DNA from: Gammaproteobacteria bacterium
GTDB taxonomy: Bacteria; Pseudomonadota; Gammaproteobacteria; UBA9214
Direction: 5' to 3'
Assembly: GCA_022340485.1 (NCBI GenBank)
Contig: JAJDNX010000005.1
Span: 1 to 39,970 of the forward strand
Length of the DNA stretch: 39,970 nucleotides
Under the pieces are notes generated by a model. The model searched no databases, had not been told where the DNA came from, and saw nothing but the letters and a program-made list of their open reading frames with translations. The position numbers and the translations under genes were made by a program. This document shows positions 33,917 to 39,970 of the stretch, one piece after another. Position 1 is the stretch's first letter. Every line of letters starts with the position of its first letter.

Positions 33917-35254
33917 ATGAGAGTTTCCCTCATCAGCCTGGCGTTGTGTCTGTTGCCGTGGTCACTGCATGCCGCAAGCCCCGTCGCTGCTTCAGTTGCA
34001 CCTGCTCCGGTTGTGCAGTCCACGGCTGCGGGCAAGGGTGAGGTCACAGTGGCTGAATCATCCGCCACGCAGGAGGCAGTCAATCGTGAGGCAGGCGCCA
34101 GTGAAGACCCCATGAGCGAGCAGGAGGTCGGTACCCTGGAGGAACCCGAGCAGCCTGTAATCAAAAAGTACGATTTCAGCCTCTATGGGAACTACCGCCT
34201 GCGATTCCGCAGTGTCGACGGCAGTGACTATGCACTGTCAGACGGTGGCTCGCGGGTTGGTGCCGATGCAAATTACCAGTTGTTACCAAAGCTGAAGGCC
34301 TTCGGACGCGTCGAGCTGGGCTTCAATCTGCTGAATGAGCTGAATTTTCTGATCAACAGCAAAGACAGCCCTCCGGAGGGCGAGTCGGGCAACAGTTTTT
34401 TCAAGCGCTTGTTATATGTCGGCCTGGAATCGCCCGGCTATTTCCTGACCTACGGCAAGAGCTGGTCAACCTATTACAAGGTGGCCGGTTTTACTGACCG
34501 CTTTGCCGGTACCGGCGGGGATGCCTCCGGAACCTACAACGCTGGTACGGATGGCGGTGCGACCGGCACGGGCAGGGCCCAGTCCGTCATACAGACACGA
34601 CTTCAGATCGGTAAATTATCCAAGGTCCTTGGCATAAAGCCATTTAACCTGAACCTGCAGGTGCAGCAGGGTGAACCCATTCCACTGGTCGACGGTGAAC
34701 ATTACGGTACAGCCGTCGGCCTGAGTGCCATCCACCATATCCGGCCCGAGTTTTCGCTGGGCATAGCCTATAATATTGCGGAAATTAAAGACCTTGATGA
34801 CCCCGATATCCGTCTTGCCGGACTCGATGGCAATGCGCAGGCGATCCTGGTGGGCACCCGCCAGTTTGGTGAAAAATGGTACCTGGGGACTGTCGTATCA
34901 CGCTTGCTGAATCACGAAACAACAGACCAGGGTACGTACTTTGACGGCTGGGGCTGGGAGGTGTACGGCCAATACCAGCTGCGTGAAAAGATCTGGTTGA
35001 CGGGCGGCTGGAATTATCTGCGTCCAGACAGCGACCGTTTGAGCGGGGACTATGAAGTCAAGTACGGCGTCATCGGCCTGCGGTATTCCCAGGATGGTTT
35101 TCAGAAAATGATCTATGCGAACGCACAGTTTGATCATGGCCGACTCACCGATGGTGAACGACTGGGTAATGTCTACACCATTGGCATGCGCTGGAATCTC
35201 GGTGAAATAGGGCACTGGATGCTTGGAAAATACCGACAACTATCCAGCCGCTAG
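33917..35254 (+). CDS. Outer-membrane porin-like beta-barrel protein
   Basis: The signal peptide MRVSLISLALCLLPWSLHAAS is followed by a low-complexity Ala/Val/Glu-rich linker of ~75 residues. The barrel then starts at KKYDFSLYGNYRLRFRSVDG. Alternating strands such as LKAFGRVELGFNLLNELNF, GLESPGYFLTYGKSWSTYYKVAGFTDRF and EFSLGIAYNIAEI match Gram-negative general porins. The end is odd: the last strand NVYTIGMRWNL is followed by a 16-residue extension (GEIGHWMLGKYRQLSSR) without the terminal Phe usual for porins. Length 445. It starts 10 bp after the GNAT gene. Confidence 0.85.
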   Translation: MRVSLISLALCLLPWSLHAASPVAASVAPAPVVQSTAAGKGEVTVAESSATQEAVNREAGASEDPMSEQEVGTLEEPEQPVIKKYDFSLYGNYRLRFRSVDGSDYALSDGGSRVGADANYQLLPKLKAFGRVELGFNLLNELNFLINSKDSPPEGESGNSFFKRLLYVGLESPGYFLTYGKSWSTYYKVAGFTDRFAGTGGDASGTYNAGTDGGATGTGRAQSVIQTRLQIGKLSKVLGIKPFNLNLQVQQGEPIPLVDGEHYGTAVGLSAIHHIRPEFSLGIAYNIAEIKDLDDPDIRLAGLDGNAQAILVGTRQFGEKWYLGTVVSRLLNHETTDQGTYFDGWGWEVYGQYQLREKIWLTGGWNYLRPDSDRLSGDYEVKYGVIGLRYSQDGFQKMIYANAQFDHGRLTDGERLGNVYTIGMRWNLGEIGHWMLGKYRQLSSR

Positions 35255-35277
35255 GGCTGATCTTGTCAATTACTCTC

Positions 35278-35305
35278 TTGAAGGCCAAGTCGTATACGGT
35301 AGAAT
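35278..35305 (+). promoter_or_regulatory. Sigma-70-like promoter for the downstream outer-membrane protein
   Basis: TTGAAG (-35, 4 of 6) and TAGAAT (-10, 5 of 6) are spaced by 16 bp. They lie about 48 bp before ATG 35353, which is preceded by AGGAGA. This makes the second barrel gene independent of the porin. Confidence 0.55.
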
Positions 35306-35352
35306 CCGTGTACCCGGCGCACAGGTGTGGGGTATTCACAGGAGATGGTTAC

Positions 35353-36180
35353 ATGAAATTTCGACTACTCGCGATACTGATTGGAAGTGCTCTTTCAGGC
35401 TCGGCCCATGCTGCTGGCAGCGACTCTCTCAACCCTATGCTGGATGATAAATTTACTTTCAGGCTTGGGGCTACTTGGTTGAAGGCGGACGGTGATTTCA
35501 GTTCCACGCGCAATGGCGAGCCTACGGATAAGCTCAGCACCAGTGATTTGGGTGTTGATGACACGGAAACAAATGCGGCCTTCTCAGCGCGCTGGCGGTT
35601 TACTGAGCGCTGGCGCCTTAGCTTCGACTATTTCGGCCTGGATATAGACGGTAACGTCCGCGAGGATTTCGATATTCTGGACTTCGGAGACATTCAGGCC
35701 TCGGGTTTTCTGGCGGTCGATACGAAGTTCGATACGGACTTTTATATCACCCAGGTCGGCTATTCCCTGCTGAAGAACGAGCGTGCCGAACTCGGTATCG
35801 GTGGTGGTATGCACCTCGTGAGATTCGATACGAAGCTCAAGGTCAGTGGTGGCATCAATGATAAGAGTGGCAGTGTCCAGTCAGATTCGGTTGACCTGAC
35901 GGCCCCGTTGCCGAATCTTCTGGGATTTGGCACCTATGCCTTCACACCGAAGCTGGCCCTGGAAGGTGGAGTCGGCTGGTTTGGCCTGGACTACAATGAT
36001 TACAGCGGTAATCTCACGTCGGCCTTTGCCAATCTTGAATATCGCATGACCGACCACTTTGGTGTTGGCATCGGTTACAACTACATTCATATGGACCTGG
36101 CAATTGATAAATCGAAACGAACGGACAAATATAATATCGATTACAAAGGGCCGGTTGCGTACGTGTCTGCCAGTTTCTGA
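35353..36180 (+). CDS. OmpW/OmpA-like outer-membrane beta-barrel protein
   Basis: ATG 35353 follows AGGAGATGGTTAC and starts the signal peptide MKFRLLAILIGSALSGSAHAAG; the track's longer start is not needed. The mature ~255 residues are made of amphipathic strands (FTFRLGATWLKADGDFSS, AAFSARWRFTERWRLSFDYFGLDIDG, DFYITQVGYSLLKNERAELGIGGGMHLV, FGVGIGYNYIHMDLAI) and end in VAYVSASF, a proper C-terminal Phe signal. It looks like a small eight- to ten-stranded barrel. Ligand or role unknown. Confidence 0.85.
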   Translation: MKFRLLAILIGSALSGSAHAAGSDSLNPMLDDKFTFRLGATWLKADGDFSSTRNGEPTDKLSTSDLGVDDTETNAAFSARWRFTERWRLSFDYFGLDIDGNVREDFDILDFGDIQASGFLAVDTKFDTDFYITQVGYSLLKNERAELGIGGGMHLVRFDTKLKVSGGINDKSGSVQSDSVDLTAPLPNLLGFGTYAFTPKLALEGGVGWFGLDYNDYSGNLTSAFANLEYRMTDHFGVGIGYNYIHMDLAIDKSKRTDKYNIDYKGPVAYVSASF

Positions 36181-36261
36181 AAACCAGTCCCCCTGTTTGC
36201 AGGTTAAGGCAGTGCAGGGTGGGGCAAACAATCAGGATTACCCGCTATTTCAACGCACAAC

Positions 36262-36297
36262 TGACATGATCCCCCCATCGGCGGGGGGATCATGTCA
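36262..36297. terminator. Perfect 15-bp inverted repeat between convergent genes
   Basis: The arms TGACATGATCCCCCC and GGGGGGATCATGTCA are perfectly complementary around a 6-nt loop. The position between the convergent barrel and repeat-protein genes suggests a bidirectional terminator. No T-run follows on either strand, so an alternative role (mRNA end protection or a protein-binding palindrome) is possible. Confidence 0.5.
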
Positions 36298-36335
36298 TGC
36301 CGTGTGTAAACCCTGTGCAGTCCTTGCCGTCTGTC

Positions 36336-37076
36336 TCAGCGATTTGGTGTGACCGGGATGGATGTCGTCGGGGCACTGCTGGCCCGAGGCGCGGACTTTT
36401 GATCGAAGCAGTTGATGCGGGGGGAGGTGCCCTCCGTACTGACATAGGAAATCAGGCATTCTTTATTGTTGGCCCGGTCGACGATCTTGCGCACAATGAG
36501 ATCACCTTCCCGCAAAAAACTGTTCTGTACCAGGCCGCCTTTGTCTCCTGATTGGCTGTTATAGCAGGTCAGAGAAGGCGCAGTACCACCGGTGGCGACA
36601 TAGGCTACCAGGCAGGTTTTGGTACTGTCCTTGTCGACGACCCGATAAACGTCAAGGTCCCCCTCCCGCAGATGCCCGCTTCGCACCAGGTCATCCGTGG
36701 CAGACTTTCTGCTCTTGTAGCAGTCGATGGATGGTGAAGTCCCCGGTGTGCCGACATAAGCCACCAGGCAGGATACATCGTTTACCGTATCTTTCATTTT
36801 ACGCACAATCAGCTGTTGTTCCTTGAAGTGTCCGACCTGGTTGATATTGGCGGCGTATCCGGAAACGGCGTCATAACAGTTCATCACGGGACTCGTTCCG
36901 GTGGTCCGAATATAGAATGCCAGGCAGATCCTGCTGCTTTCCAGGTCAGTAACGGTGCGCACGATGAGGTCGCTCTCGCGCATTTGACCGGTTTGTACCA
37001 ACAGTGTCGACTGGTAGGCCTCTGCCTGGCAGAGGATCGGCAGAATCAGAGTTAACAATAGTGGCAGCTTTTTCAT
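36336..37076 (-). CDS. Exported protein of four ~52-residue Cys-containing repeats
   Basis: ATG 37076 is preceded by GGGGG and starts the signal peptide MKKLPLLLTLILPILCQAEA; the track's start 19 codons earlier is unlikely. The mature part is four tandem repeats (about residues 21-75, 76-127, 128-180, 181-233). Each follows the pattern LV..G.LREGDLIVRK..D......CLVAYV.T.GTSP.I.CY. Each repeat has two Cys about 15-16 residues apart, eight in all, suggesting one disulfide per repeat in the periplasm or outside. A short Ser/Thr/Pro tail ends the protein. I do not recognise the family. It may be a beta-rich repeat domain with binding or structural function. Confidence 0.75.
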   Translation of the reverse strand: MKKLPLLLTLILPILCQAEAYQSTLLVQTGQMRESDLIVRTVTDLESSRICLAFYIRTTGTSPVMNCYDAVSGYAANINQVGHFKEQQLIVRKMKDTVNDVSCLVAYVGTPGTSPSIDCYKSRKSATDDLVRSGHLREGDLDVYRVVDKDSTKTCLVAYVATGGTAPSLTCYNSQSGDKGGLVQNSFLREGDLIVRKIVDRANNKECLISYVSTEGTSPRINCFDQKSAPRASSAPTTSIPVTPNR

Positions 37077-37477
37077 TATTACCCCCCGGGCGGTTTTGTT
37101 TGACGCCACAAACCAGGCAATCCGCAGGCTCATGGTCCTTCATTAGTTTGAATTCGAAACGGGCACTATTTCCCTGTTTCTGAGCGAAACTACTAGAGAC
37201 CGCTCAGTTGCGTATTTTTTCCTTGCTCCTGGTACCAGGGCACCGTTTCATAACATTATCATGCAATATGGTTGTAAATCACACAATATGGTTGTATATA
37301 TCATTGTAACGTTGCCAAATAAATAAAAAATTGCATGCCGATTATCTATAACCGGTAAATGCATCAGGGCGGCTCTCTTTAAGGTGTGCGCAGAGACTAT
37401 TGATCCGCCCGGATACTGGTTTAAACTCTTCGAACCCAGGTTCGTATCAGATAACGATAAACGTGAGGTAACCGTCA
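37077..37477. promoter_or_regulatory. 401-bp intergenic region with several repeat and palindrome motifs
   Basis: No gene is supported here. It separates the leftward repeat protein from the rightward sulfur-globule-like gene, so it should hold both promoters. It contains a 7-bp inverted repeat (CTGAGCG at 37180, CGCTCAG at 37201) followed by a six-T run on the plus strand, a 12-bp palindrome CCTGGTACCAGG (37228), a tandem 13-bp repeat (37264-37296), an AT-rich tract and a palindrome CGAACCCAGGTTCG (37430). GAGG before ATG 37478 is the downstream ribosome-binding site. I could not fix a clear -35/-10 pair. Confidence 0.4.
37264..37296 (+). repeat. Tandem 13-bp direct repeat with 20-bp period
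   Basis: CAATATGGTTGTA occurs twice, starting at 37264 and 37284, with an identical core and 7-bp spacer. A 20-bp period is about two helical turns, as expected for two copies of a regulator on one DNA face. It lies ~180 bp upstream of the sulfur-globule-like gene and at a similar distance from the repeat-protein gene. Confidence 0.6.
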
Positions 37478-37819
37478 ATGAATCGGAAAAAGATCACTTC
37501 AGTAGCGACAGCAGCCGCCCTTGGCGTGGCAATTCTAGCGGTGACGAACATCGCACACGCCTTCAATATGGGCAACATGTTGAACCCGGGCGAATGGTTT
37601 GACAACAACGATGATGATTATTACCGCTATGGCCGTGGTTACTACGGGGGGTATGGCCCCTATGGTTACGGCCCCTACGGGGGTGGCCCCTATGGATGGG
37701 GTGGCCCCTATGGCGGCTGGGGCGGCTACCCGGGCTATGGTGGCCAGCCGAGCACCATCGTGGTGAATCCCTCAAGTGGCAAGGAGCAGGCTCCACCTCC
37801 CCCCAGGCTGCCTGAATAG
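37478..37819 (+). CDS. Gly/Tyr/Pro-rich exported protein, sulfur-globule-protein-like
   Basis: The 113 residues begin with a signal peptide (MNRKKITSVATAAALGVAILAVTNIAHA), then FNMGNMLNPGEWFDNNDDDYYR. A Gly/Tyr/Pro repeat region follows (GYGPYGYGPYGGGPYGWGG) and a short tail STIVVNPSSGKEQAPPPPRLPE. The signal, 'NMxNPxxWF' motif and GY repeats match the sulfur globule family of sulfur-oxidising gammaproteobacteria, whose members coat periplasmic sulfur globules. The family also includes proteins in organisms with no known globules, so the role is likely structural in the periplasm but not proven. GAGG precedes the ATG. Confidence 0.65.
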   Translation: MNRKKITSVATAAALGVAILAVTNIAHAFNMGNMLNPGEWFDNNDDDYYRYGRGYYGGYGPYGYGPYGGGPYGWGGPYGGWGGYPGYGGQPSTIVVNPSSGKEQAPPPPRLPE

Positions 37820-37845
37820 GATTGAGTCCGGCAGGGTACGATCCT

Positions 37846-37867
37846 ACGGTCCGGTAAACCGGACCGT
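37846..37867 (+). terminator. Hairpin after the sulfur-globule-like gene
   Basis: ACGGTCCGG and CCGGACCGT form a perfect 9-bp GC-rich stem with a TAAA loop, 26 bp after the stop codon. No T-tract follows, so intrinsic termination is uncertain. Confidence 0.5.
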
Positions 37868-38110
37868 GTAGAGAAGCCGGTAGTTAAATCTGGCGATCTA
37901 GTCTGTTACGGTCACCGCACTGCTGGCCATGATACACAGACTTTCCCTGTCCAGAGACGCAAATAAAGGACGTACCTGCTACAGCGTATTTTGTTGTCTG
38001 AATACTACCCGTAGCGCTATTTGTCCGGCACCCTGCCGGTCTTGTTGTTCGCTCGGCACTCCTGTCATCCCTGCTACGGACTCACGATTGAGTCATCGCA
38101 TTTGGTCAGA

Positions 38111-38629
38111 TCAGTGTGACCCCGGGTTATCCTGAGACAGAAGGCCTGCAAGCCTGGGATTGTCAGAAACGACGAATGCAAAGTTTTCCCATTGTGCAGG
38201 GGTGAAACTTTTCATGACAAGATCCCTGCAGGAAAGCTTGATTACCAAAAGCTGGCGCTGTAATTCCTGGATTTCTGACTGAAACGAAATGAGCTGTTCA
38301 CTGCTGACGCTTGGCCTTAAAGACTCAACGCGAAACTGAACCATCTTCTCGATAATTTCATTCATGACATTCACCATATTGGTGTAGTTGTTCTTTCGCC
38401 ATGCGCGGAATGAAGTTACCTGCTCATCTGTGAGCTGAAGTATGTCTCTATTGCTCATGATGACCGGTAGCAGCGTCGGCATGAGACCACTGTTCTCAAG
38501 GAGAACAACTTTCTCCATGATTTCCTTCCAGTCCTCTGGAGACAAAGGGTGGTCACTGTTGTGCTTTGCCTGTGCAGCAGTGAAAAACAGGGTGAATATC
38601 AGGAGGATGCCAGCATGCTTCACGTTCAT
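38111..38629 (-). CDS. Spy/CpxP-like periplasmic helical protein
   Basis: ATG 38629 has AAGGA upstream and starts a signal peptide (MNVKHAGILLIFTLFFTAAQAKH). The mature ~150 residues are helical: LENSGLMPTLLPVIMSNRDILQLTDEQVTSFRAWRKNNY, then IEKMVQFRVESLRPSVSSEQLISFQSEIQELQRQLLVIKLSCRDLVMKSFTPAQWENFAFV. The two 'LTDEQ..' and 'FTPAQWENF' helix-capping motifs are the LTxxQ motifs of Spy/CpxP-type periplasmic chaperones and sensors. One Cys is present. It may act in envelope or metal stress. The partner is unknown; a response regulator lies ~450 bp away. Confidence 0.7.
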   Translation of the reverse strand: MNVKHAGILLIFTLFFTAAQAKHNSDHPLSPEDWKEIMEKVVLLENSGLMPTLLPVIMSNRDILQLTDEQVTSFRAWRKNNYTNMVNVMNEIIEKMVQFRVESLRPSVSSEQLISFQSEIQELQRQLLVIKLSCRDLVMKSFTPAQWENFAFVVSDNPRLAGLLSQDNPGSH

Positions 38630-38705
38630 ATCATCCTTGTGAATATACGTCAGTCTTGCGAAGCGTACCGGAGAGTCAAAAACAACTGAACTGGCTTTGT
38701 CGATA

Positions 38706-38846
38706 TTATTCGCAATCTTTATCCGGCTTCTCTACCGGGTTCGCCGGATTGCCTGCAGCAGCGACCTGGACTGCAACTTCTCCTGCAACCACTGGTGCCG
38801 CAAACAGCAGTAAAAGAATCATCAGTCCTTTTATGATGTTCATCAT
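38706..38846 (-). CDS. 46-residue exported peptide, too short for the ORF track
   Basis: A strong ribosome-binding site GGAGGACG precedes two ATGs at 38846 and 38843. The translation is MMNIIKGLMILLLLFAAPVVAG followed by EVAVQVAAAGNPANPVEKPD and ending KDCE. The first ~22 residues are a clean signal peptide or membrane anchor with a likely cleavage after VVAG. The mature peptide is ~24 residues with a single Cys at the penultimate position. No lipobox is seen. Frame integrity, ribosome site and signal argue for a real gene. It is read in the same direction as the Spy-like gene 77 bp downstream. Family unknown. Confidence 0.65.
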   Translation of the reverse strand: MMNIIKGLMILLLLFAAPVVAGEVAVQVAAAGNPANPVEKPDKDCE

Positions 38847-39085
38847 CGTCCTCCGTTAACGCAGACCTGTAGCCGTTCTTGCTGTGTGTGCCGGCATGGG
38901 AATCCCTGGTACTCATAAACGTCAGCTTGTTTCAGGTTTGCGGATAAAATACTGCGCCATATGCAGGAGCACAATTACACAAAAGTATTAACTTTCATGT
39001 GCCCGATTTGCTTATAATTACTGCTCTGTGCATGAGCATGTTGCAGTGAAAAAGGCAATAAGCATTCAGATCATGGAGCCTGTCA

Positions 39086-39739
39086 GTGCAGATTCTGATT
39101 GTTGATGATCACCCGTTGTTCATCGATGGTATACGGCATTTTATCAATTTGCTCGATGATGACGTTGAAATCATGGAGGCTACCTCAGCCGATGAGGCAG
39201 TGAGGAAACTGGATTCAGGTGCGCCACTGGATCTTTTGCTGCTTGATCTGCACATGCCGGGACTGGATGGTCTGGCGATCATGCAACACAAACGTGTCCG
39301 CAATACCTGTCTGCCAGTCATCATTATTTCGGGAGAAGATGACCCGCATGCCATCAACTCGGTGATTGCAGCGGGCGCCATGGGGTTTATACCCAAATCC
39401 TACTCCGGTAAGAAATTGCTTGGCGCTCTGCGTACCGTCATGGAGGGCGAGATCTTCATGCCCGATGAGATATGTAACCAGTTCCAGCGCCAGTCGCCGC
39501 TGCGGGTAGATGACGAGCATGACTGTGACGCGCCCGGTAACAGTGGCATCACTAAAAGACAATATGAAGTACTGAAATTACTGGCCTGCGGATATTCAAA
39601 CAAGCAGATATCGGGGATGCTGTTTCTGACTGAAAATACTGTTAAGGTACATGTGAGCGCGCTGTTGCGGGCGCTCGGTGCTGCAAACAGGACGGAATGT
39701 GTGAGTATTGCCCGTCGCCATGGACTCATCCAGGAATGA
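39086..39739 (+). CDS. NarL/FixJ (LuxR-type) response regulator
   Basis: The 217 residues contain a receiver domain: acidic pair in QILIVDDHPLF, phosphoacceptor Asp in LLLLDLHMPGLDGLA, and conserved Lys in GFIPKSYSGKK. A LuxR-type helix-turn-helix follows: ITKRQYEVLKLLACGYSNKQISGMLFLTENTVKVHVSALLRALGAANRTECV. The start is GTG with GGAG 11 bases before it. TATAAT at 39013 is a plausible -10 box, with no good -35. It converges on a receiver-domain protein gene at the window end that is probably its partner hybrid kinase. Target genes unknown. Confidence 0.93.
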   Translation: MQILIVDDHPLFIDGIRHFINLLDDDVEIMEATSADEAVRKLDSGAPLDLLLLDLHMPGLDGLAIMQHKRVRNTCLPVIIISGEDDPHAINSVIAAGAMGFIPKSYSGKKLLGALRTVMEGEIFMPDEICNQFQRQSPLRVDDEHDCDAPGNSGITKRQYEVLKLLACGYSNKQISGMLFLTENTVKVHVSALLRALGAANRTECVSIARRHGLIQE

Positions 39740-39746
39740 CCGTACG

Positions 39747-39970
39747 CTAAGTGAGCAGCTGATGGATGGCGGTACGCAGTTGAGCAGGTTTCAGCGGCTT
39801 GTGTAATACCCGGTAACCGCTTTGTCGGGCAAGGTGGATGCGTTCCGGCCGGGTGTCGCCCGTTATCAGAATGGCAGGGATATCGTTGCCCAGCCTGCTG
39901 CGGATCAGATCCAGTGCCTGAATGCCGTTTTCGTTACCAGGCAAGCGCAGGTCGGACAATATGAAGTCCG
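39747..39970 (-). CDS. C-terminal receiver domain of a response regulator or hybrid histidine kinase (cut by window end)
   Basis: The frame is open to the right edge and encodes the second half of a receiver domain: FILSDLRLPGNENGIQALDLI with the phosphoacceptor Asp, AILITGDTRPERI with the conserved Thr-type switch, and VLHKPLKPAQLRTAIHQLL with the conserved Lys. The protein ends right after it, as in hybrid kinases with a C-terminal receiver. The kinase part is not visible. It converges tail to tail with the NarL-type regulator, 7 bp apart. Confidence 0.8.
   Translation of the reverse strand, partial: DFILSDLRLPGNENGIQALDLIRSRLGNDIPAILITGDTRPERIHLARQSGYRVLHKPLKPAQLRTAIHQLLT

Noticed and set aside
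37427-37447. TTCGAACCCAGGTTCG as a tRNA T-arm
   Set aside because: No acceptor stem, anticodon arm or D-arm surrounds it; it is only a short palindrome.
37929-38135. 68-aa plus-strand ORF rich in Cys and Arg
   Set aside because: No ribosome site, signal or family pattern; composition looks random.
1-39970. CRISPR arrays, prophage or transposase genes
   Set aside because: No regularly spaced repeats, integrase, capsid or transposase motifs were seen in any frame.

Overview
The window looks like the chromosome of a gammaproteobacterium. It carries a gamma-type isc operon order, ffs-dnaX-ybaB-recR, orn, glcDEF and an RhdA-like rhodanese. A Gly/Tyr-rich exported protein resembling the sulfur globule protein family hints at a sulfur oxidiser (Chromatiales-like), but that is inference from one small gene. 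I see no tRNA, rRNA, CRISPR array, insertion sequence or phage gene.

Layout. Positions 1-3122 are a decayed stretch. It holds a permease fragment, fused pieces of an emrA/emrB-type pump, one intact small membrane protein (DUF6789-like), and remnants of an acvB/virJ gene and a DUF599 gene. Both remnants lie downstream of an intact mprF (3138-5816). Next come a complete tripartite RND efflux operon (tolC-like, adaptor, pump; 11466 down to 5970), a dedA gene, and a pair of DUF697-type GTPases (15077-12297). The GTPases are divergent from a small membrane/coiled-coil protein. From 15865 lies the housekeeping block: promoter, 4.5S RNA (ffs), dnaX, ybaB, recR and a HIT protein. It converges on rsgA-phhB-cytochrome-M48 protease, read leftward, and orn is divergent from that set. 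Then come glcD-glcE-glcF-rhodanese (leftward) and a DUF1249 gene (rightward).

The isc operon (28137-33450) reads iscR-iscS-iscA-hscB-hscA-fdx-iscX. An IscR type-1-like site sits upstream of iscR. iscU, which normally lies between iscS and iscA, is absent: the two genes are 12 bp apart. The operon is followed by a GNAT acetyltransferase, two outer-membrane barrel proteins, an exported protein made of four ~52-residue Cys-containing repeats, the sulfur-globule-like protein, a Spy/CpxP-like periplasmic protein, a 46-residue exported peptide missed by the ORF track, a NarL-type response regulator, and the last domain of a receiver-bearing protein cut by the window end.

Functional links. MprF makes and flips lysyl-phosphatidylglycerol. 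AcvB-type enzymes hydrolyse it, and here only MprF is intact. The glc operon oxidises glycolate to glyoxylate. The isc genes build Fe-S clusters and are probably controlled by IscR. A recurring theme is loss of gene segments: emrAB, acvB, DUF599, iscU and the rsgA 5' end. This is either genuine reductive evolution or a property of the assembly, and it should be tested against reads.

Short gene-free gaps not listed separately (937-1142, 1590-1766, 5817-5969, 11467-11558, 12129-12296, 19014-19154, 21988-22078, 22628-22711, 27331-27462, 30829-30929, 37868-38110, 38847-39085) show nothing I can firmly name.
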